Source: Bradyrhizobium sp. LLZ17
GTDB taxonomy: Bacteria; Pseudomonadota; Alphaproteobacteria; Rhizobiales; Xanthobacteraceae
Assembly: GCF_041200145.1 (NCBI RefSeq)
Contig: NZ_CP165734.1
Coordinates: 6,739,001 to 6,803,000 of the forward strand
Length of the DNA: 64,000 nucleotides
Reading direction: 5' to 3'
The notes under the pieces are model-generated. The model had not been told where the DNA came from. It worked only from the letters and a program-made list of their open reading frames with translations, and made no database searches. The translations under genes were made by a program, and so were the position numbers. Below are positions 9,249 to 18,104 of the stretch, piece by piece. Within the stretch, counting starts at the first letter, position 1. Each line of letters opens with the position of its first letter.

Positions 9249-10313
9249 CTATCGTGGCTTGATCTCCGCGTATTTCGCCATCGCCTTCTCGAACTTCCGC
9301 TTGAACAGCCACATCGCGCCGAGAATCTCGCGGAAGCTGGCCGAGCTTCGCGCGCGGTCTGCCTTGCCGAAGGCGAAGATGCTGTTGTTGCGCAGGTGCT
9401 TCATGATGGTGGGATCTGACACCCTGTAGTTCAAGAAGTCGCCCGACTTCAGTGCGGAGCGCGTCGGCGTCGGGATGATCTGGATCAGCTCGAACAGCTT
9501 CATCTGCTCGATCGGATCGGGTAACGTCTTGACGATCGCGGGGATCTCGGCAAACAGCTCCGCATGCGCGTTCATGAGGCCGTCGCGCACATTGGTCCAG
9601 TGATTGAAACGGCGATCGGTGCCGCGGGACCGCGCCTCTTCCTTGTCGTCGCGCGCGTTCAACGCGGGATCGGCGGCCGCGATCGCGCCCTTGATGGCTT
9701 CCCATTTGCGCTGGCCGTTGCGGTCCTCGGACGGGCCGGTCTGGAGGCTGCCCATATAGGTGTTCGAGCGCCCGTTGCGGACGTTCTGCTTGCCGTTGGT
9801 CTCGGCAAAGAACAGGCCCAGACTGATGCGGCCTGCAGCTTCAGCGTGGGCCGGCGCAAGCCCCTTGGCGCGCGCGATCGCTGTGGCGAGATCGACCACG
9901 TCCCTGAACGGCGTCGCCGAGTTTTGTGCGTTTGCGGGCGGCGCCTCCATGATCTCGAACAGATCAGCATATTCGTCGACCAGCGGTTCGATCTCGGCAT
10001 CGAAATAGGCCGGGGGAATCTCGAACTTGTTCGGCCTTCCGATCCGCGACGGCATGGCGTCGGTGAGATCCTTGTACGTGCTGATCACCGCGACGCGCGC
10101 GAGATAAAGTGCCTGGCCCGGCAGGTTCGGCAGCACTTGCTTCGTCTCGATCTGGCGGCGCCGCTCGGCAAGGACCGATTTGAAATCGGCCAGCGCGCGA
10201 TCGTAGGCGGCTTGCGCCTCCGATTGCGTTGGCGTCAGCGCTTGCGCCTGGCTCGCGGCAAATGTCGCGAAGAGCAGCGCGAGCGCCGCGATGGCGCGAC
10301 CTCCTGCACGCAT
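9249..10313 (-). CDS. Exported protein of unknown function
   Basis: No family recognised. The start at 10313 gives a signal peptide (AIAALALLFATFAASQAQA, cleavage after about residue 28), making a 354-residue protein; the open frame continues upstream to 10580 but without signal character. The mature part is mostly helical and charged, with no membrane span. The segment FFAETNGKQ followed by TYMGSLQTGP at about residues 165-190 loosely resembles the lysozyme-like catalytic Glu and GLMQ region of lytic transglycosylases, but the match is too weak to assign. It converges on the cytochrome peroxidase gene with a 23-base gap. Confidence 0.8.
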   Translation of the reverse strand: MRAGGRAIAALALLFATFAASQAQALTPTQSEAQAAYDRALADFKSVLAERRRQIETKQVLPNLPGQALYLARVAVISTYKDLTDAMPSRIGRPNKFEIPPAYFDAEIEPLVDEYADLFEIMEAPPANAQNSATPFRDVVDLATAIARAKGLAPAHAEAAGRISLGLFFAETNGKQNVRNGRSNTYMGSLQTGPSEDRNGQRKWEAIKGAIAAADPALNARDDKEEARSRGTDRRFNHWTNVRDGLMNAHAELFAEIPAIVKTLPDPIEQMKLFELIQIIPTPTRSALKSGDFLNYRVSDPTIMKHLRNNSIFAFGKADRARSSASFREILGAMWLFKRKFEKAMAKYAEIKPR

Positions 10314-10354
10314 GGCCGGTTTCCCCAACGATTCGTCCGTCAGGGCATCATAGC

Positions 10355-10804
10355 CTAGTCGTTGGCTTCCGGCGGCAGGAAGTCGACCTCGTGCAGGGCC
10401 GAGATGCGGACGACCTCGGCGGGGTCGGTCAGATTGTGAAGCTGGTTGAACAGCGCCTCGAGCTTCTGCATCGGCGAGACCCAGAACAGCGCGCGGGCCG
10501 GCTTGTCGGACTTGTTGAAATAGCCGTGCGGGATACCGCGCGGCAGGCGCACGAGGTCGCCGGCATGGGCCTTGACCCACTGGCCGTCCAGCTTGAGGTC
10601 AAGCGTGCCTTCCTGCACCAGGATGAATTCGTCCTGGGTCGGATGGATGTGCACCGGCACGAATTGACCCGGCTCGCTGTTGGTCTCGAATGCGAAGGTG
10701 GACTCGGTGACGGCCTTGGGGAAATAGACCTGGCCCAGGATGTTCCAGCTCTTGCCGCCATAGCCAGTGCCGTTTGCAGTAATGCCTTTTTCAAGTGCGG
10801 TCAT
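10355..10804 (-). CDS. Cupin-domain protein
   Basis: Small single-domain cupin of 149 residues; metal-binding beta-barrel proteins of this type are often dioxygenases, isomerases or small-molecule sensors. ATG at 10804 is preceded by GGAGG seven bases upstream, which fixes the start. Cupin motif 1 is visible as HIHPTQDEFILVQEG and motif 2 as GDLVRLPRGIPHGYFNKS, supplying the usual His/His/Glu/His metal ligands. The substrate is not evident. It lies 41 bases upstream of, and in the same direction as, the unknown exported protein, so the two may be co-transcribed. Confidence 0.9.
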   Translation of the reverse strand: MTALEKGITANGTGYGGKSWNILGQVYFPKAVTESTFAFETNSEPGQFVPVHIHPTQDEFILVQEGTLDLKLDGQWVKAHAGDLVRLPRGIPHGYFNKSDKPARALFWVSPMQKLEALFNQLHNLTDPAEVVRISALHEVDFLPPEAND

Positions 10805-10975
10805 GGCTCGCCTCCAAATGGATCCCGATGGGCGGCAGCATCGGCTGTGGGCGGGTGCTTGTCTATCGCGAAACGCATCCCGAGCCGACCAGCGGCTTGC
10901 CGCACGCTCGGAGGTCGGCCGCTCGCTCATGGCACCACGACGTGCCTCATCTTCGCGGGTTGAGGCTGCCGAACA

Positions 10976-11146
10976 TCAAGGCTGCCTCGGCTCCGTGGTC
11001 CATTGCGTATGGCAGCCGCGGCGGTCGTCACCGGCGCAGATGATCCGGCACGCATCGTCCATCGCGCAGTCGACATAGAACCACACGAAATAGGAGACGA
11101 TGACGATAAAGGCGATCCACAGCGTTGCCCTGGTCTGTCGATCCAT
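10976..11146 (-). CDS. Small membrane protein (56 aa), unknown
   Basis: A 56-residue frame with one clear transmembrane helix (ATLWIAFIVIVSYFVWFY) after a short basic N-terminus, then a Cys- and charge-rich tail with four Cys (VDCAMDDACRIICAG and a later Cys). The ribosome site is weak (GTAGGCAG). The protein-like layout and isolation from other genes support it, but I do not recognise a family. It lies between the cupin gene and the XRE regulator, same strand. Confidence 0.55.
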   Translation of the reverse strand: MDRQTRATLWIAFIVIVSYFVWFYVDCAMDDACRIICAGDDRRGCHTQWTTEPRQP

Positions 11147-11181
11147 CTGCCTACTGAACTCGTCTTGAAGGTTGCCGCGCT

Positions 11182-11814
11182 TCAGCCTGCCGGCGAATCG
11201 GTCTGGTGCAGTGTCGTGACCCAGATCACACGCGCCGCGTGCTGCGTTGGGTTGTCGAACATGTGCGGCACGGTGCTCGGAAAGCGGAAACTGTCGCCGG
11301 CCTCCAGCAAATGCGCCTGGTTGTCGAGCCACAGCCGCAGGCTGCCGGAGATGATATAGCCGGCCTTCTCACCGGTGTGCTGCAAGAAATCAGTGCCGGA
11401 GGACGCGCCAGGGTTGAGCGTGAGTTCGTACAGCTCGAGCTGGCCCTTGTCTGACGGTGTCAGCGCCTCCTTGACGACGCCGCTCGCGGTGAGCCGCAGC
11501 AGGCGCCGGCTGCTCTTGCGCACGATGTAGCGCTGCACGTCGGCGGCATCGGGCGTCTCGAAGAAATACGAGATCGGAACGTCGAGCGCGATGCTGAGCA
11601 GCCGCAGCGTGCGGATCGACGGCATGGCGCGCGCGCGTTCGAGCTGGCTGATCATGCCGTTGGACAGGCCGGTCCTGTTGGCAACGTCCTGGATCGAGAG
11701 GCCGGCGCGCTGACGCAGCAGCCGCACGGTTTCGCCGAGGCGCTGGTCGCTGGCCTCATCGCCGTCCATCGCTGGAGCGTCCTTCGGACCGCTCGTGTCG
11801 CCGCGACCATCCAT
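11182..11814 (-). CDS. XRE-family transcriptional regulator with C-terminal cupin domain
   Basis: DNA-binding regulator of the PuuR-like architecture: an N-terminal helix-turn-helix (RAGLSIQDVANRTGLSNGMI, about residues 35-55) and a C-terminal cupin sensing domain (about 135-200; TGEKAGYIISG and GDSFRFPSTVPHMF). ATG 11814 has a GGGAGAG ribosome site and gives 210 residues; a Met about 15 codons in is an alternative. Proteins of this type usually control amino-acid, polyamine or peptide uptake and oxidation genes. The divergent importer/oxidase cluster starting 214 bases away is the obvious target, inferred from position. Confidence 0.92.
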   Translation of the reverse strand: MDGRGDTSGPKDAPAMDGDEASDQRLGETVRLLRQRAGLSIQDVANRTGLSNGMISQLERARAMPSIRTLRLLSIALDVPISYFFETPDAADVQRYIVRKSSRRLLRLTASGVVKEALTPSDKGQLELYELTLNPGASSGTDFLQHTGEKAGYIISGSLRLWLDNQAHLLEAGDSFRFPSTVPHMFDNPTQHAARVIWVTTLHQTDSPAG

Positions 11815-12028
11815 GTCGCTCTCCCATGCATCGCCTCGCCGCCGGAATGCGCCGGCGGCGTTCAGTCGAGGTGAAAACGTCGCGCATCCTAGCAATGCGA
11901 TTGACAGCTGTATTTAGTCATGATGAACTTTTGGGAGAAAAATTTAGAAGCACTAAAGCCCACTCCTGTCCCTTTGCCGGGGTTGGGGGCGCGGGAGACG
12001 GTGCCGTGTGCGACAACGGAGAGTGGTC
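11815..12028. promoter_or_regulatory. Divergent promoter/operator region of the importer locus
   Basis: 214-base divergent intergenic region, locally AT-richer than its surroundings. A TTGACA hexamer lies at 11901-11906 on the plus strand, pointing at the importer. A small inverted repeat TTTAG-N5-CTAAA is at 11943-11957, a possible operator for the XRE-cupin regulator. A GGAGAG ribosome site precedes the importer start at 12029. No convincing -10 hexamer is visible. Confidence 0.35.
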
Positions 12029-13720
12029 ATGGCAGACGACACCGGTAGGTTCGGCGTTGGGGCACTGCATCTGGGCATTCCAGATCGGCGTCAGTTTGTC
12101 CAGCTCGGTGCAGGCGCGGCGGCGGGATGGACATTTGCAGGCAATGCCTTTGCCCAGACCGAGCGCCCCACCAATCCACCGGACAAGCCGCGCGGGCAGG
12201 TGATCGCGGCACTGTCGCAGGAGCCGACGGTCTTTCATCCGCTGATGCCCGGCATCGAAGTCGATCAGGGCATCTGGTGGCAGGTGTTCTCGCCGCTCTG
12301 GTTCATCGACCCCGACGGCAACTTCATTCCCGATCTCGCCCGCGAAGTCCCTACAATCGAGAACGGCGGGCTGTCGGCCGACGGCCTGACCTGGAAGATC
12401 AAGCTGCGCAGCGACGTAAAATGGCACGACGGCACACCGTTCACGGCGGAGGACGTGAAGTTCTCGCTCAACTTGATCAACAGTCCGGATTTCCGCGCGC
12501 GCAGCCGCGTCGGGCATCATCTGGTGAAGGACATCGACATCGTCGCGCCGGACGAGATCCATTGGCGGATGGAGACGGCTTATTCGCCCTACATGTCGAT
12601 CCTGGCGGCGCTGACCTTTATCGTGCCCAAGCACATCCTGGAGAAGGTGACCGATCCGAACGCTTCACCGTTCCACAACGCGCCGGTCGGCACCGGTCCG
12701 TTCCGCTGGGGCGAGCGGGTGCCCGGCGACCACATCCAGTTGAATGCAAATGCCGGCTACCACGGCAAAGGACCTTACGTCGAACGCGTGGTCTTCAAAT
12801 ACATCCCGGATCTCACCGTTCTCTACACCCAGTTCCGCACCGGCCAGGTCGACTACACCGGCCTGCAAGGCATTTTGCCGAACTTCGTGCAGGAGGCGAA
12901 GACGTTGAAGGGGCGCAAGATCTTCGTCTCCTCGACGTCCTCGGTCGAGCACATCGCGCCCAATCTGGAGTTCGGTGCGTTCGCCGACCGCACGGTGCGT
13001 GAGGCGCTGTATCTCGCGATCAACAAGCAGGCGATCATCGATGCACTGAACTACGGCCTGCCGACCCAGACCGAAAGTTTCGTGCCGCAGCAGGCCTGGT
13101 CGTTCCAGCAGGGCCTGCCGCAACACAAATATGATCCGGCAAAAGCCAATGCGCTGCTCGATGCCGCCGGATGGGTGCGCGGCGCGGGCGGCGTGCGCGA
13201 GAAGGGCGGCGTCAAGCTCGAATTCACCAATTCTACGACATCCGGCAATGCGGTCCGCGAGCAGACCCAGCAGCTCCTGATCCAGGACTGGCGCGCGATT
13301 GGTGCTGCGATGCGCGTCAACAACATGCCCGCCGCGGTGATCTGGGGTGATTTCTGGCAGCAGTCGAAGTTCAACTCGGTGATCGTGGGGGTGAACTTCA
13401 TGCTGGGCAGCGACCCCGACGTGACGCCGCGGTTCGGCTCTGGTGCGATTCCCGCCAAGGGCGGCCGCGGCTACAACACCTATCAATACCAGAGCGCGGA
13501 AGCCGACCGGCTGCTTGCCCAGGGCGCCAGACAGTTCGATCTCGCGCAGCGCAAGACCACCTATGGCGAACTGCAAAAGCTCGTGCGCAACGACCTCGCC
13601 ATCCTGCCGCTGTTCCAGGGCTTCATCGCCGAAGGCGTGAAGGAGGGGCTCCAGGGTTTCCGTCCCAACATCAACATGTCGATCAACTGCTGGAACATCC
13701 GCGAGTGGTATTGGGCCTGA
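12029..13720 (+). CDS. ABC transporter substrate-binding protein, peptide/nickel (SBP_bac_5) family
   Basis: Periplasmic binding protein delivering oligopeptides or similar amphipathic ligands to the permeases encoded next. The 563-residue product has a twin-arginine-like leader (DRRQFVQLGAGAAAG, with FAQ cleavage), so export by Tat is likely. Family signatures are clear: LTWKIKLRSDVKWHDGTPFT, a PVGTGPFRW segment, and KYDPAKANALLDAAGW. ATG 12029 is chosen over an in-frame GTG at 12008 because GGAGAG stands just before it. It is the first gene of the plus-strand cluster that continues to 19973. Confidence 0.94.
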   Translation: MADDTGRFGVGALHLGIPDRRQFVQLGAGAAAGWTFAGNAFAQTERPTNPPDKPRGQVIAALSQEPTVFHPLMPGIEVDQGIWWQVFSPLWFIDPDGNFIPDLAREVPTIENGGLSADGLTWKIKLRSDVKWHDGTPFTAEDVKFSLNLINSPDFRARSRVGHHLVKDIDIVAPDEIHWRMETAYSPYMSILAALTFIVPKHILEKVTDPNASPFHNAPVGTGPFRWGERVPGDHIQLNANAGYHGKGPYVERVVFKYIPDLTVLYTQFRTGQVDYTGLQGILPNFVQEAKTLKGRKIFVSSTSSVEHIAPNLEFGAFADRTVREALYLAINKQAIIDALNYGLPTQTESFVPQQAWSFQQGLPQHKYDPAKANALLDAAGWVRGAGGVREKGGVKLEFTNSTTSGNAVREQTQQLLIQDWRAIGAAMRVNNMPAAVIWGDFWQQSKFNSVIVGVNFMLGSDPDVTPRFGSGAIPAKGGRGYNTYQYQSAEADRLLAQGARQFDLAQRKTTYGELQKLVRNDLAILPLFQGFIAEGVKEGLQGFRPNINMSINCWNIREWYWA

Positions 13721-13747
13721 TGCATCCGATCCGCGGGATCGCCTGAG

Positions 13748-14698
13748 ATGGCCCGTTACGTCGCCAATCGCCTGACGCAGGCGATCCTGCTGCTGGTGAT
13801 CGTCTCCGCGATCGGCTTTGCCGTCCTGCACCTGGCGCCGGGCGGGCCGCTGTCGCAATTTGCCGCCTCCGCGCAGATGACGCAGGAGGATTTCGAGCGC
13901 GTCAGCAGGCAGCTCGGCCTCGATCGCTCGCTGCCGATCCAGTACCTCGATTGGTTCGGCCGCATGCTGAAAGGCGACTGGGGCCGCTCGTACCGCGACG
14001 GCGAGGCGGTGCTCTCGGTGATCTCCTCGCATCTCGGCGCCACGCTGGAACTGATGGCGACGGCGACCATCATCGCGGTGCTGCTCGGCTGCTGGATCGG
14101 CGTGCTCGGTGCGCTGCGCCGCTATTCGCTGTTCGATACGCTCGCAACCGTCGGGGCCATGATCGCGCTGTCGATCCCGACCTTCTGGTTCGGCCTCGTC
14201 ACCATCTACGTCTTCTCGGTGAAGCTCGGCTGGCTGCCGGCCGGTAATCGCGAGACCATCGGCGACGGGTCGCCGCTGGACCTGCTGCATCATCTGATCG
14301 CGCCGGCGCTGGTGCTGGCGCTGGTCGAGACCGCGATGTGGGGGCGCTTCATGCGCTCCGCGATGCTCGAAGTCATCAACCAGGATTACATCCGCACCGC
14401 GCGCGCCAAAGGCATGCCGGAATGGCGCATCCTCACCGTGCACGCGCTACGCAACGCGTTGCTGCCGATGATCACCGTTGCGGGGCTTCAATTTCCGACG
14501 CTGCTTGGAGGAGCGCTGGTTGCCGAGACCGTGTTCACCTGGCCCGGCATGGGCCGGCTGTTCCTCGATTCCATCGGCTATCGCGATTATCCCGTGGTGA
14601 TGGGCATCCTGATGTTCTCGGCCACCATGGTGCTGATCGGCTCGCTGCTTGCCGACATCCTTTACGCGGTCGTCGATCCGCGCATCCGGGTGGGCTAG
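13748..14698 (+). CDS. ABC transporter permease, DppB type
   Basis: First inner-membrane permease of the peptide-type importer, 316 residues. It begins with the DppB-type N-terminal helix (RLTQAILLLVIVSAIGFAVL) and ends with DILYAVVDPRIRVG, both typical of the family. The cytoplasmic EAA loop that contacts the ATPase is seen in YIRTARAKGMPEWRIL, near residue 220. The gene is 27 bases after the binding-protein gene and 3 bases before the partner permease, so they are one transcript and form the transmembrane heterodimer. Confidence 0.95.
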   Translation: MARYVANRLTQAILLLVIVSAIGFAVLHLAPGGPLSQFAASAQMTQEDFERVSRQLGLDRSLPIQYLDWFGRMLKGDWGRSYRDGEAVLSVISSHLGATLELMATATIIAVLLGCWIGVLGALRRYSLFDTLATVGAMIALSIPTFWFGLVTIYVFSVKLGWLPAGNRETIGDGSPLDLLHHLIAPALVLALVETAMWGRFMRSAMLEVINQDYIRTARAKGMPEWRILTVHALRNALLPMITVAGLQFPTLLGGALVAETVFTWPGMGRLFLDSIGYRDYPVVMGILMFSATMVLIGSLLADILYAVVDPRIRVG

Positions 14699-14701
14699 GC
14701 G

Positions 14702-15577
14702 ATGGCGACTGTAGTCGTGTCCACCGCTCAACCCGCACCCGGCCAGGCCGCGTGGCAGCGATTCCGCCGACACCGGCTTGCGCTCGCGGGCGCGGTCATC
14801 ATTCTCGTCCTTGTTCTCGGCTCGGCGCTCGGCCCTTATCTGCTGCCGTTCGACGACACGTATATCGACATCATGAAGCGGTTCGCGCCGCCGCTGTCGG
14901 GCGCGCACATTCTCGGCACCGACGAGCTTGGCCGCGATGTGCTGGCCCGGCTGATGATGGGCGCGCGCGTCTCGCTGTCGATCGGCATCGTCGCGATGGT
15001 GATCGCGATGGCGGTGGGCATCGCCGTCGGCGCCTTCGCCGGCTTCTACGGCGGCGTGGTCGGCGCGGTCCTGATGCAGCTCGTCGACGGCGTGCTGTGC
15101 TTTCCGACCATCTTTCTCCTGCTTGCGCTGGCGGCGCTCACCGAGCCCGGCGTCGTCACCACCACCGTGCTGATCGCAGCGACCGCCTGGATGTGGGTGG
15201 CCCGCGTCGTCGAAGCCCAGGTGCGCTCGCTGCGGGAGCGCGAGTTTGCGGTGGCCGCGCTCGCGTTCGGCTCGTCGAACCTGCGGATCATGTTCCGCGA
15301 GCTCGTGCCCAATGCGATGGCGCCGATCGTGGTGGCAGCGACGCTGAACGTCGCCAAGTCGATCCTGCTGGAATCCTATCTCAGCTATCTCGGTTACGGC
15401 ATTCAGCCGCCGGCCGCTAGCCTGGGCAACATGCTCAACAACGCGCAGATCTATCTCACCAGTGCGCCCTGGCTTGCCATTGCGCCGGGCGTTGTCATCA
15501 CGCTCGCGGTGACGAGCTTCAACTTCCTCGGCGACGGGCTGCGCGACGCGCTCGACCCGCGGATGAACATCCCATGA
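14702..15577 (+). CDS. ABC transporter permease, DppC type
   Basis: Second permease of the importer, 291 residues. It has the DppC layout: an N-terminal helix (LALAGAVIILVLVLGSALGP), the text HILGTDELGRDVLARLMMGA at about residue 68, an EAA-type loop (REREFAVAALAFGSSNLRI), and the end text FLGDGLRDALDPRMN. Its start is 3 bases after the stop of the first permease. Substrate class (peptide, opine or other) cannot be told from the permeases alone. Confidence 0.95.
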   Translation: MATVVVSTAQPAPGQAAWQRFRRHRLALAGAVIILVLVLGSALGPYLLPFDDTYIDIMKRFAPPLSGAHILGTDELGRDVLARLMMGARVSLSIGIVAMVIAMAVGIAVGAFAGFYGGVVGAVLMQLVDGVLCFPTIFLLLALAALTEPGVVTTTVLIAATAWMWVARVVEAQVRSLREREFAVAALAFGSSNLRIMFRELVPNAMAPIVVAATLNVAKSILLESYLSYLGYGIQPPAASLGNMLNNAQIYLTSAPWLAIAPGVVITLAVTSFNFLGDGLRDALDPRMNIP

Positions 15578-15635
15578 TCTGCAAACCAGCGACGAGCAAG
15601 CTTGCATCGATCGAACCGACTTCCAGGAGTGTCCT

Positions 15636-16964
15636 ATGTCCCCGCCGCTCAACCGTATAAACAGCGACGAACGCCTGCCGGCGCAGGTGGACGTCGTCGT
15701 CATCGGCGGCGGCGTGATCGGCGTCTCGGCGGCCTATCATCTCGCGAAGAAGGGGCTTTCCGTCGCGTTGGTCGAGAAGGGGCATGTCGGGGGCGAGCAG
15801 TCGAGCCGCAACTGGGGCTGGTGCCGGCAGCAGGGCCGCGCGCGGGAGGAGATTCCGCTGGCGCGCGAAGCGTTGCGACTGTGGGAGGACATGCAGAACG
15901 ACGCCGGCGTCGATGCCGGCTTCCGCCGCACCGGCGTGCTGTTCCTGACCAAGAGCAAGGACGAGCTCGCCAGCTGGGAGCGCTGGGCGGCGATGGCGCG
16001 CGAACAACAGGTTCACTCCACCGTGCTGACGCCGGCCGAGATCGCCGAGCGCCTGCCCGGCAATGCCGAGACGTGGGTTGGCGGCCTGCACACGCCGAGC
16101 GACGGGCGCGCCGAGCCCTCGATGGCCGTGCCCGCGCTTGCGACCGCTGCGCGAAAACACGGCGTCACCATCCACCAGGGCTGCGCCGCGCGCGGATTGG
16201 AGACACAGGGCGGACGCGTCAGCGCCGTCGTCACCGAGAAGGGGACCATTCGCACGCAATCCGCCCTGCTGTCGGGTGGCGCGTGGTCGTCGCTGTTCTG
16301 CCGCCGCCATGGCATCGAGCTGCCGATAGGCCTCGTCAACGCCACCGCGTGCCGGACCACGCCGGGTCCGGAGATCACGTCGGGTGCGCTTGGCACCGAT
16401 TTCTACTGTATCCGCCGCCGCCTCGACGGCGGCTTTACGCTCGCGCTGCGCAACCGCGGCACGGTCGAGCTGTCGCCCGACCTGTTCCGCTACGCACGCA
16501 CCTTCTGGCCGACCTACCTGCATCGCCGCAACGGCTTGAAGATGTCGTTCGGCAAGTCGTTCTTCGACCAGCTCGCGCGCGGCACGAGCTGGGGCTTTGA
16601 CAAGCCGTCGCCGTTCGAGACCGAGCGTGTGCGCGATCCCGAGCCTGACATGTCGCTGGTCAATGCGGCGCTGGCTTCGCTGATCAAGTCGAACCCCGAG
16701 CTGAAGGACATCGAGATCGCAGAAGCCTGGGGTGGCACCATCGACTGCACGCCGGACACGATTCCGGTGATCTCGCAGGTCGACGCGCTTCCGGGCTTCT
16801 TCCTCGCCACCGGATTCTCCGGCCACGGTTTCGGCATCGGCCCTGCGGCCGGCAAGCTCGCCGCCGATATCGTGACGGGGTCGACGCCGCTGGTCGATCC
16901 GGCAGCTTACAGCCACACGCGCATGATCGACGGCCGCCGGCTCGCGCCGGTCAGCCCGTTCTGA
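15636..16964 (+). CDS. FAD-dependent oxidoreductase, D-amino acid/sarcosine oxidase-like (DAO family)
   Basis: Flavoenzyme that oxidises C-N bonds of amino acids or N-alkylated amino acids. The 442-residue product has the dinucleotide-binding motif VVVIGGGVIGVSAAY near residue 20, and a C-terminal FAD-contact segment GFFLATGFSGHGFGIGPAAG near 385, as in DAO-family proteins. A QSSRNWGWCRQQGR segment near residue 55 follows the first beta-alpha-beta unit. It lies 58 bases after the second permease, inside the importer cluster, so the imported compound is probably its substrate. Exact specificity is unknown. Confidence 0.93.
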   Translation: MSPPLNRINSDERLPAQVDVVVIGGGVIGVSAAYHLAKKGLSVALVEKGHVGGEQSSRNWGWCRQQGRAREEIPLAREALRLWEDMQNDAGVDAGFRRTGVLFLTKSKDELASWERWAAMAREQQVHSTVLTPAEIAERLPGNAETWVGGLHTPSDGRAEPSMAVPALATAARKHGVTIHQGCAARGLETQGGRVSAVVTEKGTIRTQSALLSGGAWSSLFCRRHGIELPIGLVNATACRTTPGPEITSGALGTDFYCIRRRLDGGFTLALRNRGTVELSPDLFRYARTFWPTYLHRRNGLKMSFGKSFFDQLARGTSWGFDKPSPFETERVRDPEPDMSLVNAALASLIKSNPELKDIEIAEAWGGTIDCTPDTIPVISQVDALPGFFLATGFSGHGFGIGPAAGKLAADIVTGSTPLVDPAAYSHTRMIDGRRLAPVSPF

Positions 16965-16976
16965 GGCTTTGACAGT

Positions 16977-17903
16977 ATGACGGTTCTCTACAAGGCCAAC
17001 ATGGTGCGCGGCGCGGAGTGGGCGCGCTTCTTCGCGGAGCGCGCGCCCGACCTGCCGTTCCGGCTCTGGCCCGACATCGGCGATCCCGCGGAGGTGCGCT
17101 ACCTGGTGGCGTGGGTGCCGCCGGATGACATCGCGGCGACCTTTCCCAATCTCGAGCTGGTCTTCTCGGTCGGCGCCGGCGTCGATCAGTTCGACACCAC
17201 GAAAGTTCCGCCCCACATCCCGCTTGTCCGGATGCTGGAGCCGGGCATTGCCGAGACGATGGTGGAATACGTCACCATGTCCGTGCTGGCGCTGCACCGC
17301 GATCTCCTGCACTTCATCAGCCAGCAGAAGGCGCAGATCTGGCGCGAGATCCGGATCACGCCGGCGAAGCGTCGGCGCGTCGGCGTCATGGGGCTCGGGC
17401 AGCTCGGCCAGGCCGTGCTCGAACGCCTCAAGGCGTTCGAGTTTCCGCTTCTCGGCTGGAATCGCTCGCCGCGCGATATCGAAGGCGTTGCTTGCTATGC
17501 CGGCGCGGAGACACTCCCAAAATTTCTCGCGCAGGCTGACATTCTGGTGTCCCTGCTGCCGCTGACCGACGACACTCGCGGTATCCTCAACGCGGACCTG
17601 TTCGCGCGGCTGCCGCGCGGTGCCTCTCTCGTTAACGTCGGCCGTGGCCCGCATCTGGTCGAAGCGGATTTCCTCGCCGCGCTCGATAGTGGCGCGCTTT
17701 CAGGTGCGGTGCTCGACGTCGCCGAACCCGAGCCGCTGCCCGCCGGTCATCCCTTCTGGAGCCACCCGCGCATCCTGCTGACCCCGCACAATGCCAGCAT
17801 GACGACGCCGGATACGGCGGTCGATTACGTGCTCGACGTCATCGCACGGCACCGCCGCGGCGAAGAGCTGCCGGGGCGTGTCGATCGTAGTCGAGGCTAC
17901 TGA
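16977..17903 (+). CDS. D-2-hydroxyacid dehydrogenase, GhrA-like
   Basis: NAD(P)-dependent reductase of 2-keto acids such as glyoxylate or hydroxypyruvate. The 308 residues show the Rossmann motif GVMGLGQLGQAVLERL near residue 135, the catalytic Arg in LVNVGRGPHLVEAD, the Glu in DVAEPEPLP, and the His in LLTPHNASMT. The gene starts 12 bases after the oxidase gene. A flavin oxidase acting on an amino acid would release a 2-keto acid, a fitting substrate for this enzyme, so the pair suggests consecutive steps; that link is inference. Confidence 0.93.
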   Translation: MTVLYKANMVRGAEWARFFAERAPDLPFRLWPDIGDPAEVRYLVAWVPPDDIAATFPNLELVFSVGAGVDQFDTTKVPPHIPLVRMLEPGIAETMVEYVTMSVLALHRDLLHFISQQKAQIWREIRITPAKRRRVGVMGLGQLGQAVLERLKAFEFPLLGWNRSPRDIEGVACYAGAETLPKFLAQADILVSLLPLTDDTRGILNADLFARLPRGASLVNVGRGPHLVEADFLAALDSGALSGAVLDVAEPEPLPAGHPFWSHPRILLTPHNASMTTPDTAVDYVLDVIARHRRGEELPGRVDRSRGY

Positions 17904-17948
17904 GGGCGCAATGGCAATGGTGACATCAGTGCAGCCACGAGCTCAGTT

Positions 17949-18073
17949 CACCTCTCCCGCTTGCGGGAGAGATCGGCGCGCAGCGCCGGGTGAGGGTTCT
18001 CTCCTCTTGGAGGTCCTCGATCGTGGAAGCACCCTCTCCCCAACCCTTCCCGGCAAGCGGGGGAGGGAGCGCA
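17949..18073. repeat. Dispersed palindromic repeat, family G
   Basis: About 125 bases bounded by complementary ends: CACCTCTCCCGCTTGCGGG at the left, GGCAAGCGGGGGAGGG at the right, with TTGCGGGAGAG and CACCCTCTCCCC forming further pairings. It sits between the dehydrogenase gene and the double-ATPase gene, inside what otherwise looks like one operon, so it may attenuate or process the transcript. Only one full copy is in this window. Confidence 0.7.
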
Positions 18074-18104
18074 CCTTCGTTGCGGCATGCATCAGGTGCT
18101 TCGC

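Noticed and set aside
8098..9705. A 535-codon minus-strand frame across the cytochrome peroxidase gene
   Set aside because: Shadow of a gene with clear haem motifs on the plus strand; no signature of its own.
12665..14443. A 592-codon open frame on the minus strand opposite the importer binding protein and permease
   Set aside because: It lies wholly antisense to two genes with strong family text; its composition (His, Arg, Gln-rich) is typical of a shadow frame in high-GC DNA.
15519..17654. A 711-codon minus-strand open frame
   Set aside because: Antisense to the flavin oxidase and dehydrogenase genes; no family text, no ribosome site, Arg/Gly/His-rich composition.
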